A stretch of DNA of 42,868 bases from an uncultured Clostridia bacterium (GCA_904399395.1 CAJFPJ010000031.1:1-42868), one strand, 5' to 3'. Positions 17,169 to 27,096 are shown, counted from the first letter of the stretch. The notes: generated by a model not told the origin, from the letters alone. Made by a program: numbers and translations.

Positions 17169-19358
17169 ATGGATATACTGGCAACGCTCACAGAAGAATT
17201 TTCTCTGCGCCAGGCCCAGGTAGAGGCCGTTGTAAATTTGATAGATGAGGGGAACACCATTCCCTTTATCGCTCGCTACCGCAAGGAGGTCCACGGGGGT
17301 ATGGATGACCAGACTCTTCGCTCTTTATCGGAGCGGCTGGAATACCTCAGGGGCCTGGAAAAGCAGAGGGAAGATGTAAAGGAACGCATCGAAGCAGCCG
17401 GGGCCCTGACACCCGAGCGCCTTTCTGCGCTGGAAAAGGCCGCCACCCTGGCGGAAATTGAGGATATTTACCGGCCCTACCGGCCCAAACGGCGCACCCG
17501 CGCCACCATTGCCAAGGAAAAGGGCCTGGAGCTTCTGGCCGCGTCCCTCTGGGAGCAGGGTAACGGCGATCCACTGGAAATGGCGGCGGCCTATGTGGAC
17601 GAAGAAAAAGAGGTAACCACTCCTGAAGAGGCGTTCAACGGTGCTCTGGACATTCTGGCGGAACAGATTTCAGACGACGCTTCCCTGCGCAGGCGCCTGC
17701 GTGTGGTGGCTTTCGCCCAGGCTGAACTTGTAGCAAAGGCGGTGGATCCGGAAGCCGAAACCGTATATAAAATGTATTACGATTTCCGTCAGCCGGTGCG
17801 CTCAGCAGCGGGCCACAGGGTTCTGGCCGTAAATCGGGGCGAAAAGGAAGAAGCTTTAAAGGTTTCTGTGGAATTTGACAGGGAAAAGGCCCTTTCCATC
17901 GTGTATTCCGCCTCTGTAAAGCAGCCCTGTGAGAAGAACGCCTGCAGCGAGGCTGTGCGCCAAGCGGCGGAAGACAGCTACGACAGGCTTATCTTTCCCT
18001 CTCTTGAGCGGGAAATCCGCGCCTCTCTGACGGAAAATGCCTCTGAAGCAGCCATTAAGGTATTCAGCGTGAATCTCCGCCAACTTCTCATGCAGCCCCC
18101 CGTGAAAGGGAAAACCGCTCTGGGGCTGGACCCCGGCTATCGCACAGGCTGCAAGGTAGCGGTAGTGGACGAAACGGGGCGTGTTCTGGATACAGGCGTC
18201 ATTTACCCCACCCATTCGGGCCGTAAGGTAGAAGAAGCCAAGGAATTTTTGAGCGGACTTATCCGCAAATACAAGGTGCAGATCATCGCCATCGGGAACG
18301 GAACCGCTTCCCGTGAAACGGAACAGTTCACCGCCGGGGTTATCGCCGCCCTGAAGGAAGAAGGGGTAGAGCCTCTGCCCGCTTATGCCATGGTCAGTGA
18401 AGCGGGAGCCTCCGTCTACAGCGCCAGCCCCCTGGCGGCCAAGGAATTCCCCCAGTTTGACCTGACCCTGCGCAGCGCCGTTTCCATCGCCCGCCGCCTG
18501 CAGGATCCTCTGGCAGAGCTGGTGAAGATCGACCCCAAGGCCATCGGCGTCGGCCAATATCAGCACGATATGCCTCAGAAGCGGCTGAATGAAGCGCTTT
18601 CCGGCGTAGTGGAGGACTGTGTAAACTCCGTGGGAGTGGATTTGAATACCGCTTCCCCCAGCCTTCTGGAAAAGGTCTCCGGCCTTTCCCAGGCTGTTTC
18701 CAAAAATATCGTGGCATACCGGGAGGAAAACGGGGCCTTTAAAAGCCGTGCGGAGCTGAAAAAGGTGCCAAAGCTGGGGCCCAAGGCTTTTGAGCAGTGC
18801 GCCGGCTTCCTTAGAGTGCCGGAAAGCGCTGAGATGCTGGATCATACTGCCGTTCATCCGGAAAGTTACAGCGCCGCAAAAGGCCTTCTGAAACTATGCG
18901 GCTATTCGGCGGAGGATCTGCGGGAAAACCGCATTTCCGGCCTGCCGGAGCGCCTTTCGGCCTTTGGGGAGGAAAAGGCCGCCCAAGAGCTGGGCACAGG
19001 TGTTCCCACCCTTAAGGATATCGTCTCTGAGCTTCTGAAGCCTGGCCGTGATCCCCGGGACGAGCTGCCCCCGGTGCTTCTCCGGTCGGACGTTCTCTCC
19101 GCCGACGACCTGAAGGTGGGCATGGAGCTTTCCGGCACTGTCCGGAATGTGACGGATTTCGGGGCCTTCGTGGATATCGGCGTCCATCAGGATGGACTGG
19201 TGCATATTTCTCAGATCTGCAAAAAATTCATCCGCCATCCGGGAGAGGTTCTCCATGTGGGGGATGTGGTTCGGGTAAAAGTGCTTTCTGTGGAAAATAA
19301 CGGCAAGCGCATCGGCCTTTCCATGCGGGACGTGCCCCAAAACACAAACCTGCAATAA
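17169..19358 (+). CDS. tex: Tex family S1 RNA-binding transcription accessory protein
   Basis: A 729-residue protein of the full Tex length. In order: N-terminal helical domain (IPFIARYRKEVHGGMDD), YqgF/RNase H-like domain (LGLDPGYRTGCKVAVVDETG, about residues 318-340), helix-hairpin-helix part (VNSVGVDLNTAS, VAYREENGAFKSR), and a C-terminal S1 domain (VTDFGAFVDIGVHQDGLVHIS, about 655-675). Tex binds RNA and influences transcription and virulence or stress traits in several bacteria; its exact function is unsettled. Start at 17169 with AGGAGG. It is monocistronic or leads into the phosphatase gene 143 bases downstream. Confidence 0.96.
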   Translation: MDILATLTEEFSLRQAQVEAVVNLIDEGNTIPFIARYRKEVHGGMDDQTLRSLSERLEYLRGLEKQREDVKERIEAAGALTPERLSALEKAATLAEIEDIYRPYRPKRRTRATIAKEKGLELLAASLWEQGNGDPLEMAAAYVDEEKEVTTPEEAFNGALDILAEQISDDASLRRRLRVVAFAQAELVAKAVDPEAETVYKMYYDFRQPVRSAAGHRVLAVNRGEKEEALKVSVEFDREKALSIVYSASVKQPCEKNACSEAVRQAAEDSYDRLIFPSLEREIRASLTENASEAAIKVFSVNLRQLLMQPPVKGKTALGLDPGYRTGCKVAVVDETGRVLDTGVIYPTHSGRKVEEAKEFLSGLIRKYKVQIIAIGNGTASRETEQFTAGVIAALKEEGVEPLPAYAMVSEAGASVYSASPLAAKEFPQFDLTLRSAVSIARRLQDPLAELVKIDPKAIGVGQYQHDMPQKRLNEALSGVVEDCVNSVGVDLNTASPSLLEKVSGLSQAVSKNIVAYREENGAFKSRAELKKVPKLGPKAFEQCAGFLRVPESAEMLDHTAVHPESYSAAKGLLKLCGYSAEDLRENRISGLPERLSAFGEEKAAQELGTGVPTLKDIVSELLKPGRDPRDELPPVLLRSDVLSADDLKVGMELSGTVRNVTDFGAFVDIGVHQDGLVHISQICKKFIRHPGEVLHVGDVVRVKVLSVENNGKRIGLSMRDVPQNTNLQ

Positions 19359-19501
19359 AGCCTCATAAAGCCTCACAGCCTTTGCGGGCTTAGCATCAAA
19401 GAGTTGCCGACTCACCACCCCAAATGCCGCAGGCCATATCGATCCATTTTTATATGGTTCCGCAGAGCTCATTCCGAAACCTTGAAAGGAGGAAATTACC
19501 C

Positions 19502-20230
19502 ATGCGCCTTATATTTATCCGCCACGCGGACCCCGATTATACGATTGACTCCCTTACGGAAAAGGGCTGGAAGGAGGCGGAACTCCTATCCCGCCGCCTT
19601 TCCTCCATGGATATCAAAGCCTTTTACTGTTCCCCTCTGGGCCGGGCGAGGGATACGGCTTCCCTGACTCTTCAGAAAATGGGCCGTGAAGCGGAAATCT
19701 TTGATTTCCTGCAGGAATTCACCCACCCCGTCACCGACCCGGAGACAGGGGAAGAGCTTCACATTCCCTGGGATCTTATGCCCGCCTACTGGACGGAAAC
19801 CCCCGATTTTTTCCATAAGGATAGATGGAAAGACACGCCCCTGATGTGCTCCGGCCGGATCGGGGAATACTACCGGGAAGTGGCCGAAGGAATTGACTCC
19901 ATTTTGAAAAAGCACGGCTATGAGCGGTATAAGAACCGCTACCGCACAAAGGGCGGAAATCGGGATACCATTGTGGTTTTCTGCCATTTCGGCGTTATGT
20001 GCGTGATGCTTTCTCATATTCTGGGGATCTCGCCCCTTTCTCTCTGGCACGGTTTCTGCGCGGCTCCTTCCTCCGTCACCACCCTGTATACGGAAGAGCG
20101 GGAAGAGGGGGAGGTCTTTTTCCGGTGCCAGTCCTTTGGGGATACGGCTCATTTGTATGTCGCCGGGGAAGAGCCGGCCTTCGCCGCCCGGTTCTGCGAA
20201 ACCTACGATAATATGGAAGAAAGGCATTGA
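19502..20230 (+). CDS. Histidine phosphatase family protein
   Basis: A 242-residue branch-1 histidine phosphatase. The catalytic stretch is IRHADPDY (R7-H8; RHA instead of the usual RHG), then CSPLGRARDTA, and the second catalytic His in VVFCHFGVM. Such enzymes remove phosphate from sugars or small metabolites through a phosphohistidine; the substrate cannot be told. The ATG at 19502 is used because AAGGAGG precedes it, although the frame extends further upstream. A longer middle part (WTETPDFFHKDRW) is shared by many uncharacterised clostridial homologues. Confidence 0.9.
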   Translation: MRLIFIRHADPDYTIDSLTEKGWKEAELLSRRLSSMDIKAFYCSPLGRARDTASLTLQKMGREAEIFDFLQEFTHPVTDPETGEELHIPWDLMPAYWTETPDFFHKDRWKDTPLMCSGRIGEYYREVAEGIDSILKKHGYERYKNRYRTKGGNRDTIVVFCHFGVMCVMLSHILGISPLSLWHGFCAAPSSVTTLYTEEREEGEVFFRCQSFGDTAHLYVAGEEPAFAARFCETYDNMEERH

Positions 20231-20260
20231 GGGCGCACCTCTGCCGAAGCATTCCTGCTC

Positions 20261-20289
20261 TTGTATTTCCCAGGAAAGCTATGTATACT
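20261..20289 (+). promoter_or_regulatory. Candidate promoter of ychF
   Basis: TTGTAT, 17 bases, TATACT preceded by ATG. It would give a leader of about 160 nt to 20455. A TATAAT without a good -35 is also present at 20430-20435. Confidence 0.45.
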
Positions 20290-20454
20290 GTGTAAAGGAA
20301 AAGCCGCAGAACAGGGCTGGATTTTCACTCCCTGCCCGAGGGCGTTTATCCTGCTGGGACGCTGGGATACCGGGACGCCCATAACACCGGAAGCCGGGAC
20401 GGCATCCTATGTTCCATATTTTTAATTTTATAATGAAAGAGTTGATCATCGCCT

Positions 20455-21549
20455 ATGAAACTGGGAATCGTGGGCCTGCCCAACGTGGGCAAGAGCACCC
20501 TTTTCAACGCCATTACAAACGCGGGGGCCCAATCTGCCAACTACCCCTTCTGCACCATTGAACCCAATGTGGGCGTGGTGGCCGTGCCCGACAAACGGCT
20601 GGACAAGCTGGCTGAAATGTATCATCCGGAAAAATTCACCCCCGCCACCATTGAATTCGTGGATATCGCCGGCCTGGTGAAGGGCGCTTCCAAAGGAGAG
20701 GGCTTGGGGAACAAATTCCTTTCCAATATTCGGGAAGTGGACGCTATCGTCCATGTGGTGCGCTGCTTTGAAAACGACGATATCGTCCATGTGGAAGGCA
20801 GCATCGACCCGAAGCGGGATATTGAGACCATCAATCTGGAACTGATCCTCTCCGATATGGAGATTCTCGACCGGCGCATCGATAAGACCCAGAAGCTTTT
20901 GAAGGCCGATAAAAAATATCAAGTGGAACTGGATTTCCTCAAACGTGTGCGGGAAGCCCTGGATGCGGGGAAATCTGCCCGTTCTGTGGAATGCTCCGAG
21001 GAAGAGCAGGAGATCCTTTCCACCGTATCCCTTCTGACCAATAAGCCCGTGATCTACGCCGCCAATATGAGCGAAGACGATTTCAAGGGCGGTATCGAAA
21101 AGAATCCCTATTTCCGCCAGGTGAAGGAAATAGCCGAAAGCGAGCACGCCGCCGTGCTGCCCATCTGCGCTGAGATCGAGGCGGAAATTTCCGGCATGGA
21201 GCCAGAGGAAAAGGCTCTCTTCCTGCAGGATATGGGCCTTTCCGAATCAGGATTGGACAGGCTCATCCGGGCTTGCTACAGTCTTCTGGGGCTGATTTCT
21301 TACCTGACAGCGGGCCAGCCGGAAGTCAGGGCATGGACGATCACAAAGGGCACAAAGGCGCCCCAGGCCGCCGGGAAGATCCACTCTGATTTTGAGCGGG
21401 GCTTTATCCGGGCAGAGGTTGTTTCCTTTGATGACCTGATGGCCTGCGGCACCATGGCCGCTGCAAAGGAAAAGGGCCTCGTGCGCTCTGAGGGGAAGGA
21501 ATATGTCATGCAGGATGGGGATATCGTCCTTTTCCGCTTTAACGTTTGA
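20455..21549 (+). CDS. ychF: YchF/OLA1 family ATPase
   Basis: A 364-residue Obg-related P-loop protein. G1 is GLPNVGKST, the G3 region is [21 protein letters not shown], and the C-terminal TGS-like domain carries [31 protein letters not shown]. The G4 motif NxxE in place of NKxD (AANMSEDD) explains why the family prefers ATP. It binds ribosomes and is linked to oxidative-stress control. The start ATG at 20455 has only a weak site (AAGAG) upstream, but the protein begins exactly like other family members ([10 protein letters not shown]). Confidence 0.96.
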   Translation: MKLGIVGLPNVGKSTLFNAITNAGAQSANYPFCTIEPNVGVVAVPDKRLDKLAEMYHPEKFTPATIEFVDIAGLVKGASKGEGLGNKFLSNIREVDAIVHVVRCFENDDIVHVEGSIDPKRDIETINLELILSDMEILDRRIDKTQKLLKADKKYQVELDFLKRVREALDAGKSARSVECSEEEQEILSTVSLLTNKPVIYAANMSEDDFKGGIEKNPYFRQVKEIAESEHAAVLPICAEIEAEISGMEPEEKALFLQDMGLSESGLDRLIRACYSLLGLISYLTAGQPEVRAWTITKGTKAPQAAGKIHSDFERGFIRAEVVSFDDLMACGTMAAAKEKGLVRSEGKEYVMQDGDIVLFRFNV

Positions 21550-21594
21550 TTTTACATTCCCGCACCCCGGCATCTGCAAAACGCCCATACGCGC

Positions 21595-21633
21595 AAAAAC
21601 GGCTTCAGAGGAAAAGCTCTGAAGCCGTTTTTT
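21595..21633 (+). terminator. Terminator between convergent ychF and kinase genes
   Basis: Perfect 16-bp arms (21595-21610 and 21617-21632) with loop GAAAAG. It is T-rich on both strands, so it can stop transcription from either side. Confidence 0.92.
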
Positions 21634-21675
21634 ACAGTATGCGCACAATATGCGCGAGGATAAAGCCCCCTCAGA

Positions 21676-22230
21676 TTATTTTTGGAAACACGCCGCCCCG
21701 GGGGACGCGTTTATCATCTTCTCCCGAATCCACCGGTCCGCCCATTCCGCAGCCTCCTGAGATGTGAGAGAGGTGGTATCCAAAAGGGTCATGGGCGGCT
21801 TTGTTTCCCCGCCATGCTCCCTGAGCCACCGATTGAAGGCCTGGGAACTTTCCAGCCAACCCTCATCCCTTATACCGCGGCCCTCTTTCATCCGGCTGAA
21901 AAGAGCTTTTTCCCCGCACACCGCCGCCAAATAGTGGATCTCCGTAAATAAATTTCTTTCCGGCCGGGATTCAAACTGTTCCGGCAAAGCGCAGCCGCAG
22001 AGCACCACAGGCTTCCCGGATTGCGCTATATTGGCGCATACCCGCATCCAAAGGCTCCTGTAAGCCGCATAATTATCCTCCGGCGTGTTATAGCGCTCTT
22101 CCCAAAGGAGGTCGCTTTCCATTACGATATACTCCGTTTCTCTGCGGAAGAGCTCCTCACAGAGGGAGGATTTCCCTACGCCGGAAGCTCCGGTGACAAT
22201 AAAGAGGGGCAGCTTTTTTGTGGGCGTCAC
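21676..22230 (-). CDS. P-loop nucleotide kinase-like protein
   Basis: A 184-residue protein with Walker A GASGVGKS at residues 14-21 and the layout of small kinases (MESDLLW, then CALPEQFESRPERN, a lid-like arginine region, and a C-terminal ADRWIREK helix). The family is common in Firmicutes and not characterised; substrate unknown. It starts with GTG at 22230, and that GTG shares GTGA with the TGA stop of the glycosidase gene upstream. The two are therefore translationally coupled, which hints that the kinase may act on a product of sugar breakdown, though this is only inference. Confidence 0.78.
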   Translation of the reverse strand: MTPTKKLPLFIVTGASGVGKSSLCEELFRRETEYIVMESDLLWEERYNTPEDNYAAYRSLWMRVCANIAQSGKPVVLCGCALPEQFESRPERNLFTEIHYLAAVCGEKALFSRMKEGRGIRDEGWLESSQAFNRWLREHGGETKPPMTLLDTTSLTSQEAAEWADRWIREKMINASPGAACFQK

Positions 22231-25200
22231 GGCGTTTCACCACTTTTCCCTGTTTCCGGCTCATCCGGATCTTTCATTTCCGCCCAAAGCCGGGGTGCGG
22301 AAAGAAGCCCCAGCGGCTTCAATTGATATTCGTAGCTCCAGGCCGCTCCCTGGCTCCGCCAGGCGTCCGCACCCAGCCAGTCTTCTTTTTCATCAGAAAG
22401 ATGCACCTGGCCGAAACTGTTGAAGCGGTTCCCATATACAGTGAGCAAAAGCTCCCATCGCCCGGGGGAAAGGGGCAGAACCCCCTCATATGGCGGCAGC
22501 ATGAGGGAGATTTCCTTCCCGGCTCTCCCGTTATCCCCTTCAGCCCCCTCAGCGGGCCGGGCGGAGGCCGTAACCAAAGCGCCTCGAAAATGCGTGGCGG
22601 CAATCCGCAGGCCCTTGGCTTCCCTTGGCAGTTCTATGGGAATATGATAGGTGATGTTTCCTCCATAAAATGGAAGGCCCTGAGGAACCACACTGCCAAA
22701 AGCCAGCGTTTCGGTCGGGCGGGTGAGCACCGGCCGTGCGCCCCGCACCTTCACGCCGAAATCCCCCAAAATATAGCACCACTCCGGGTTGGATCGCAGG
22801 CCGAAGGGCATTGTGATCTCCAAAAGGTTTTCCCCAGCACGTGCGGGAGGCAGGGGAAGGGTCTCGATAGCGGGATCCACATACCAGCCCCGTTCTTCCC
22901 GATGCGGTATGGGAATCTCATACCCGTTCCAGCGAAGGGTGAGCTCCTCCGGCCTTTCCACAGCCAGAAGCAGGCCGGAAAATTCCCTCTCGCACTCCAC
23001 CCGGAACCGCAGCCGCAGGGTATGCCTGGGCTTTTCGGCAGGCAGCACCCAGGGCTGGGCCACCTCCTTTTTCCGTCTGGGCCAGGAAAGGGAATCCCGC
23101 AGGGCAGCGTCCAGCCGGAGGATCTCCTCCCGGGGCCGGTAGGATTCCCCATCCAGAGCGTACTCCGCCTGATCCAGCAGAAGGACGTTCTTTTCCGAAA
23201 GGGAAAAGGTCATCTCCTCCGGAAGAGGCAGGGGCAGAGGCCGGAGAGCAGGATGAACCTCCTCTTTTGGGGAAGGAGCCAAGACCTGCCCCTCTTCCTC
23301 GGAAAGGGGCTCCAGCCGCAGGAGCAGGCTGTCATATTCATACAAGGTATGGAAAAGGCGGGTTTTTCCGCCTTCCACACGGTAAGGATGAGGCCGTATC
23401 TCCCCGGAAGACGCGTCGTATTCCACAGGTCTCCAACGGCCCTCAAGAGCAATCTCCCAGGTGTTTTCCCGGGGAATATCCGGGTTATAGGGAGCCTTTG
23501 CCTGAGCCAGGAAGAGCCAGCGCACGTCCCCATCCTGCCGGAGCTGGTGGAGAAGCTCCTCCGCTCCGTCCCCGGAAACCTTCCAGTATTCCACCTGCCG
23601 GGCCCCGGCTTCCTCCAGAGCGCCCAAAAGGGCGGCGGCGCTCATGGGCAGAAGGCGGCACCCTTTTTCCAAAAGAAGCGTTTCCGGCTCCCCGGAGGGA
23701 AGAGCATCCACCAAAGAGGGAACCCGGCCGGCAAAAAGGATCCGGCCCCCCTTGCGGGCAAAAGAAGAAAGCCGCTTCAGGGTGGAGCTCCGCAGAGTCT
23801 CACAGCCGGGCAGGATCAGCACGTCGTAGGCTATTTCTCCCACAGGGAAGGGATTCCCCGCTTCCTCCGGGCAGAGGCCCGGCAAAAGGGACTCGCTGAT
23901 AAAATCAAAGTCTATGCCGCCGAATAGCAGCCAGCGGGTCACATTTTCAAAGCTTTCCTCCAGCTCCTGCCGGGGAGCGGAGGTCTCTTTTTCCGGGCCC
24001 CAATGGAGCCAGTAGCTCTCCACCGGGTGGATGACGCCCACCTTTACCAAAGGCTTGCCTCTGGTGAGCGCCGTATGCAGCCGGGCAAAATGATCCTCCA
24101 CCAGGGAATATTTCATATACCAGGGGGATTGATAGAAAATAGAAGCAGGGTAATCCCGCTTGGCCTCCCCGGCCATGGACATCCAGCACAGGTGCGGCAC
24201 CCGCACGGTGACGCCCAGAGCAGCCTGCCAATCTCCCAGGAGCATATAGGTGCGGAAATCGCAATCCCACCCCGTTACGCCATAAAGCTCAGAGACCATG
24301 CCTTCCCTTCCGAACTGGTGTACGGCGGACTGGGCCTGCTTGGCGGTGGTATATTCCCGCCTGCGGCAGAGCATGTCGATGCCCGGAATCTGGAAGGAAC
24401 GGTAGGAACGCATGGCTTCCCCCAAAGCTGCCGTCTGGGAGTGGAGAGTGGGTTCCTCCATCATATGGCCTGTAAGGGCCAATCCATGCTTTTCGCACCA
24501 AGAACCGATCGTGTCCGCAAAGGCGGAAGAAAACCGCTCTGCGATGTGGTCGTGATACAAATACCGGATCCTGGAAACCCTACCCTTCGGCAGCTCCCAA
24601 AACAGCTCCGGCAGGGAGGCCATCAGGTCCTCCCCATACGCCTTCTGGAAGGTATCCGGCAAATCATCCGTGAAGGGGAGAAGAGCATCCTCCCGGCTTT
24701 CCGCAAAGGGAAGAGGCTTTTTCCGGGCAAATTGAGGCTCATCGGTGAAAATTGCAGGCACCCTGCGGCCAAATTCCTCCCCCAAAAGGTGGGCGTAGGC
24801 TTCGTGGGTTATTTCCACAAAGCGTTCAATGGCTATTTTATCCAAAGTGTTCACATAGGTCAGGTTGTTATACCAGGGGCCGGGGGCCTGTAATTCCAGA
24901 TACGCATACCATTTCACGCCCCGGGCCGGAGCCTCCGGCAGAATTTGGGCATAGCGGGAAAGAGCTCCTTTTTCATCCAACTCCACATCATAGACCGCCA
25001 GAAGCCGGGGCGCTGCGGCATCCTCCGCGGAGGAGAGCGTCCTCTCTTCCAATCCTGCGAGCGGGGATGCCGTCAGCCGCAGATACCTCGCCCGGAAGGC
25101 GGGATCCTTGGTGACAAACCCGCCTGCTGCACCGGAGGGCCACCGGTCCTCGTCGTAAAGCCAGGCCAGCATATGGTTTTCCTCGGCTTTCTCCACACAG

Positions 25201-25433
25201 AAGCGGATATCCTCCAGAAATTCAGGGCTCAGGTAAGGGGTATCCAGCCCCGTGCGCACATGCATGTGAAAGCCCCCGAAGCCCATGTCCCTGAGGATCC
25301 GAATCTGCTTTTCCAGGGTTTCTTTCTCAAGGCGGCAGTTGAAGGCCCAGAAGGGCGCCCCCCGGTATTCTTCCGTAGGGCTTCGGAACAATTCTTCCGA
25401 AAGGGACGGCTCCCTGTTTTTGGGATACAGCAT
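22227..25433 (-). CDS. Large glycoside hydrolase, GH106-like
   Basis: A 1068-residue protein without signal peptide. The N-terminal part, from RGAPFWAFNCRLEKE through MGFGGFHMHVRTGLDTPYLS to WLYDEDRWPSGAAGG, is the signature of the GH106 alpha-L-rhamnosidase family and its relatives. FTDEPQF and GHMMEE follow, with acidic residues expected near the active site. The C-terminal third is a beta-rich domain (about residues 830-1000), as in GH106. The enzyme should be cytoplasmic and act on imported oligosaccharides. Start ATG at 25433 with AAGGAGAG. The kinase gene overlaps its stop codon. Rhamnose as the true substrate is not certain. Confidence 0.76.
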   Translation of the reverse strand: MLYPKNREPSLSEELFRSPTEEYRGAPFWAFNCRLEKETLEKQIRILRDMGFGGFHMHVRTGLDTPYLSPEFLEDIRFCVEKAEENHMLAWLYDEDRWPSGAAGGFVTKDPAFRARYLRLTASPLAGLEERTLSSAEDAAAPRLLAVYDVELDEKGALSRYAQILPEAPARGVKWYAYLELQAPGPWYNNLTYVNTLDKIAIERFVEITHEAYAHLLGEEFGRRVPAIFTDEPQFARKKPLPFAESREDALLPFTDDLPDTFQKAYGEDLMASLPELFWELPKGRVSRIRYLYHDHIAERFSSAFADTIGSWCEKHGLALTGHMMEEPTLHSQTAALGEAMRSYRSFQIPGIDMLCRRREYTTAKQAQSAVHQFGREGMVSELYGVTGWDCDFRTYMLLGDWQAALGVTVRVPHLCWMSMAGEAKRDYPASIFYQSPWYMKYSLVEDHFARLHTALTRGKPLVKVGVIHPVESYWLHWGPEKETSAPRQELEESFENVTRWLLFGGIDFDFISESLLPGLCPEEAGNPFPVGEIAYDVLILPGCETLRSSTLKRLSSFARKGGRILFAGRVPSLVDALPSGEPETLLLEKGCRLLPMSAAALLGALEEAGARQVEYWKVSGDGAEELLHQLRQDGDVRWLFLAQAKAPYNPDIPRENTWEIALEGRWRPVEYDASSGEIRPHPYRVEGGKTRLFHTLYEYDSLLLRLEPLSEEEGQVLAPSPKEEVHPALRPLPLPLPEEMTFSLSEKNVLLLDQAEYALDGESYRPREEILRLDAALRDSLSWPRRKKEVAQPWVLPAEKPRHTLRLRFRVECEREFSGLLLAVERPEELTLRWNGYEIPIPHREERGWYVDPAIETLPLPPARAGENLLEITMPFGLRSNPEWCYILGDFGVKVRGARPVLTRPTETLAFGSVVPQGLPFYGGNITYHIPIELPREAKGLRIAATHFRGALVTASARPAEGAEGDNGRAGKEISLMLPPYEGVLPLSPGRWELLLTVYGNRFNSFGQVHLSDEKEDWLGADAWRSQGAAWSYEYQLKPLGLLSAPRLWAEMKDPDEPETGKSGETP

Positions 25434-25497
25434 ACTACAACTCTCCTTTTACGGATTTTCCGGTATATATAGCAATAGAACACGATACTAAAGAGCT

Positions 25498-25512
25498 GCG
25501 GCTTATAGCCGC
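25498..25512. other. Inverted repeat upstream of the glycosidase gene
   Basis: GCGGCT-TAT-AGCCGC, 6-bp arms, about 65 bases upstream of the ATG at 25433. A perfect 14-bp palindrome GATGTGCGCACATC lies nearby at 25575-25588, 13 bases past the acyltransferase stop codon. Either could be an operator or part of a weak terminator. Confidence 0.4.
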
Positions 25513-25600
25513 CCTTGCACAATCCGCACTAAATTCATTTACAAATTTACCGCTTTACTTCATAAGATTTTCCAGATGTGCGCACATCCGGCAGCGAGAG

Positions 25601-26581
25601 CTACGCCCACAGCCCCGCCAGGGCCTGCGCCCCATAGCAAATGCCTAAAATCACCGGCTGATGGAACACATAGATGATAAGAGCGTGCCGGCCCAGAAAG
25701 GAAAAAAACGGGATCCTCTTTTTATAGGCAAAGGCGGGGAACCGGCCCGCCCTGGCGAGGCGGCCTAAAACCGTTCCCCCTATAAAGACAAAGCACCAGG
25801 GCAGCAGGGGAAAATAATCCGACGAAGAAAAGCCAGGGTAGGGGAAACCCAAGGCAGCCGTGAACACATTGCTGTAAAAGGCTTCCGGCACGGGAAGCCG
25901 GAACAAAAAGGGCAGGCCCCAATACCCCTTTTGCAGCTCCATAGTCAAAAGATACAGAAGAACGCAAAGGATAAGGGGCAGAATATGAAAGGAGAGCCGG
26001 GGCTCCTTATGAAGGACACAGGCGGCTTTTCCGTAAAGGAGCTGGAAGAGCCCGAACCCCATCATGCAAATGGAAAGGAAATGCAGGATGCCAAAAACAA
26101 TCATCTCCTGAGGGGTCACAAGAGCCGTGGCCCCCGTCACCAGAAGGGCCACCAGCAGGAGCTTCGCGCCCCGTATGAGATTGGAGCGGGATAAATCAGA
26201 GGATATTCCCGCTATACAGATGAAAAGACCTGCAAACCAGGGCTCCGCCGGCATAAAAAACCGGAAAAGGAAGGCTCCCAGGGGCATGTCGAACAGGTTT
26301 GCCATGGAGTAAAAGCCATGGTAAAACACCATACAGAACACCGCAAAGCCTCTGAGCTCATCCATCAAGTGGATACGCCCTCTCTGGGGCTCCTGTTTAC
26401 TCTGCTCACTATACGTATCCTGCTTTTCCGTTTTTTCTGGTTTTTCCCGCTGCATTCCCTGTTTTCCTTCGGCCCGGTTTTCCAGGACTTCCTCAGGGGG
26501 GCAGGGTTCCGGCTGCCCGTCCGGGCGGCTCTCTGTGTATTCTGCATATTCTCTATATTCCATGGGCTTCGTTTGTTCCAT
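25601..26581 (-). CDS. Heparan-alpha-glucosaminide N-acetyltransferase-like membrane protein (DUF1624)
   Basis: A 326-residue membrane protein. After a hydrophilic N-terminal stretch of about 68 residues rich in Glu, Lys and Gln, the family signature RIHLMDELRGFAVFCMVFYHGFYSM begins the first membrane helix. About seven further hydrophobic segments follow, ending with LGRHALIIYVFHQPVIL. The family acetylates amino sugars across the membrane in animals; bacterial members are uncharacterised. The N-terminal extension is unusual and may reflect a start that is too early: the ATG at 26581 has GAGAGG eight bases before it, but no nearer start has a better site. It is followed after 167 bases by the glycosidase gene. 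Confidence 0.8.
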   Translation of the reverse strand: MEQTKPMEYREYAEYTESRPDGQPEPCPPEEVLENRAEGKQGMQREKPEKTEKQDTYSEQSKQEPQRGRIHLMDELRGFAVFCMVFYHGFYSMANLFDMPLGAFLFRFFMPAEPWFAGLFICIAGISSDLSRSNLIRGAKLLLVALLVTGATALVTPQEMIVFGILHFLSICMMGFGLFQLLYGKAACVLHKEPRLSFHILPLILCVLLYLLTMELQKGYWGLPFLFRLPVPEAFYSNVFTAALGFPYPGFSSSDYFPLLPWCFVFIGGTVLGRLARAGRFPAFAYKKRIPFFSFLGRHALIIYVFHQPVILGICYGAQALAGLWA

Positions 26582-26837
26582 AAAACACGCCTCTCTTTTT
26601 TCATTTTCCCGGCTGCATCGGGCTGAATTTCCGCCGAGGCGGGCAGTTCTTCAGCCGGCTTAGCCAAACTATGTACCCAGTATAAAACAAAGAGCACAAA
26701 AAGGGAAGCGGTATAAACGCGCAAGCCGTTCCCCTTTTTCCTGCCTCTATTCAGCAACGGCCTTCCGATGACGGGCCGCAACAGAAATGTTAACCGTTGT
26801 CTGCGTGTATTCCTACCTTTTTTGCCGGTAAACCTCA

Positions 26838-26866
26838 TTGAACACTATAATTTTGGGCGGTATACT
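26838..26866 (+). promoter_or_regulatory. Promoter of the sialidase-like gene
   Basis: TTGAAC, 17 bases, TATACT. The predicted leader to 27097 is about 225 nt and contains two hairpins (26907-26940 and 27003-27028). No gene was seen in 26582-27096. Confidence 0.65.
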
Positions 26867-26906
26867 GCAAGTAATCCGATAATTTAGGTTTGCTTTTACA
26901 TTTTTC

Positions 26907-26940
26907 CGGCGGCCTCTCCAGATACGGGAGAGGCCAGCCG
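26907..26940 (+). other. Strong hairpin in the sialidase-like gene leader
   Basis: CGGC-GGCCTCTCC pairs with GGAGAGGCC-(A)-GCCG: 13 pairs around one bulge, seven-base loop. No T-run follows, so it is a structured leader rather than a terminator. A second hairpin with arms GGAAAGCC/GGCTTTCC lies at 27003-27028. Confidence 0.55.
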
Positions 26941-27096
26941 AACTCAAAAGCGCCGCTAAAACTATAAGCCGGAAGGCGGGAGAAAGACTTAAAAGCAGCA
27001 GGGGAAAGCCAAAAAAAGCAGGCTTTCCGCCGCAGCATCCTGCGCCCCGGCCCCTACGGTACAATATAAAATCAAAAAAGAAAGGGCGTGTCACCT

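Noticed and set aside
19355-19374. Tandem ATAAAGCCTC, two copies at the tex stop codon
   Set aside because: Short, overlaps the stop and nearby coding sequence; most likely simple duplication without function.
22218-23927. Plus-strand open frame of 569 codons
   Set aside because: Antisense to the GC-rich glycosidase gene; Pro/Gly/Arg-rich nonsense composition.
25530-25560. Possible CcpA (cre) site upstream of the glycosidase gene
   Set aside because: AAGCGGTAAA resembles half of a cre site, but the conserved CA at the other end is missing.
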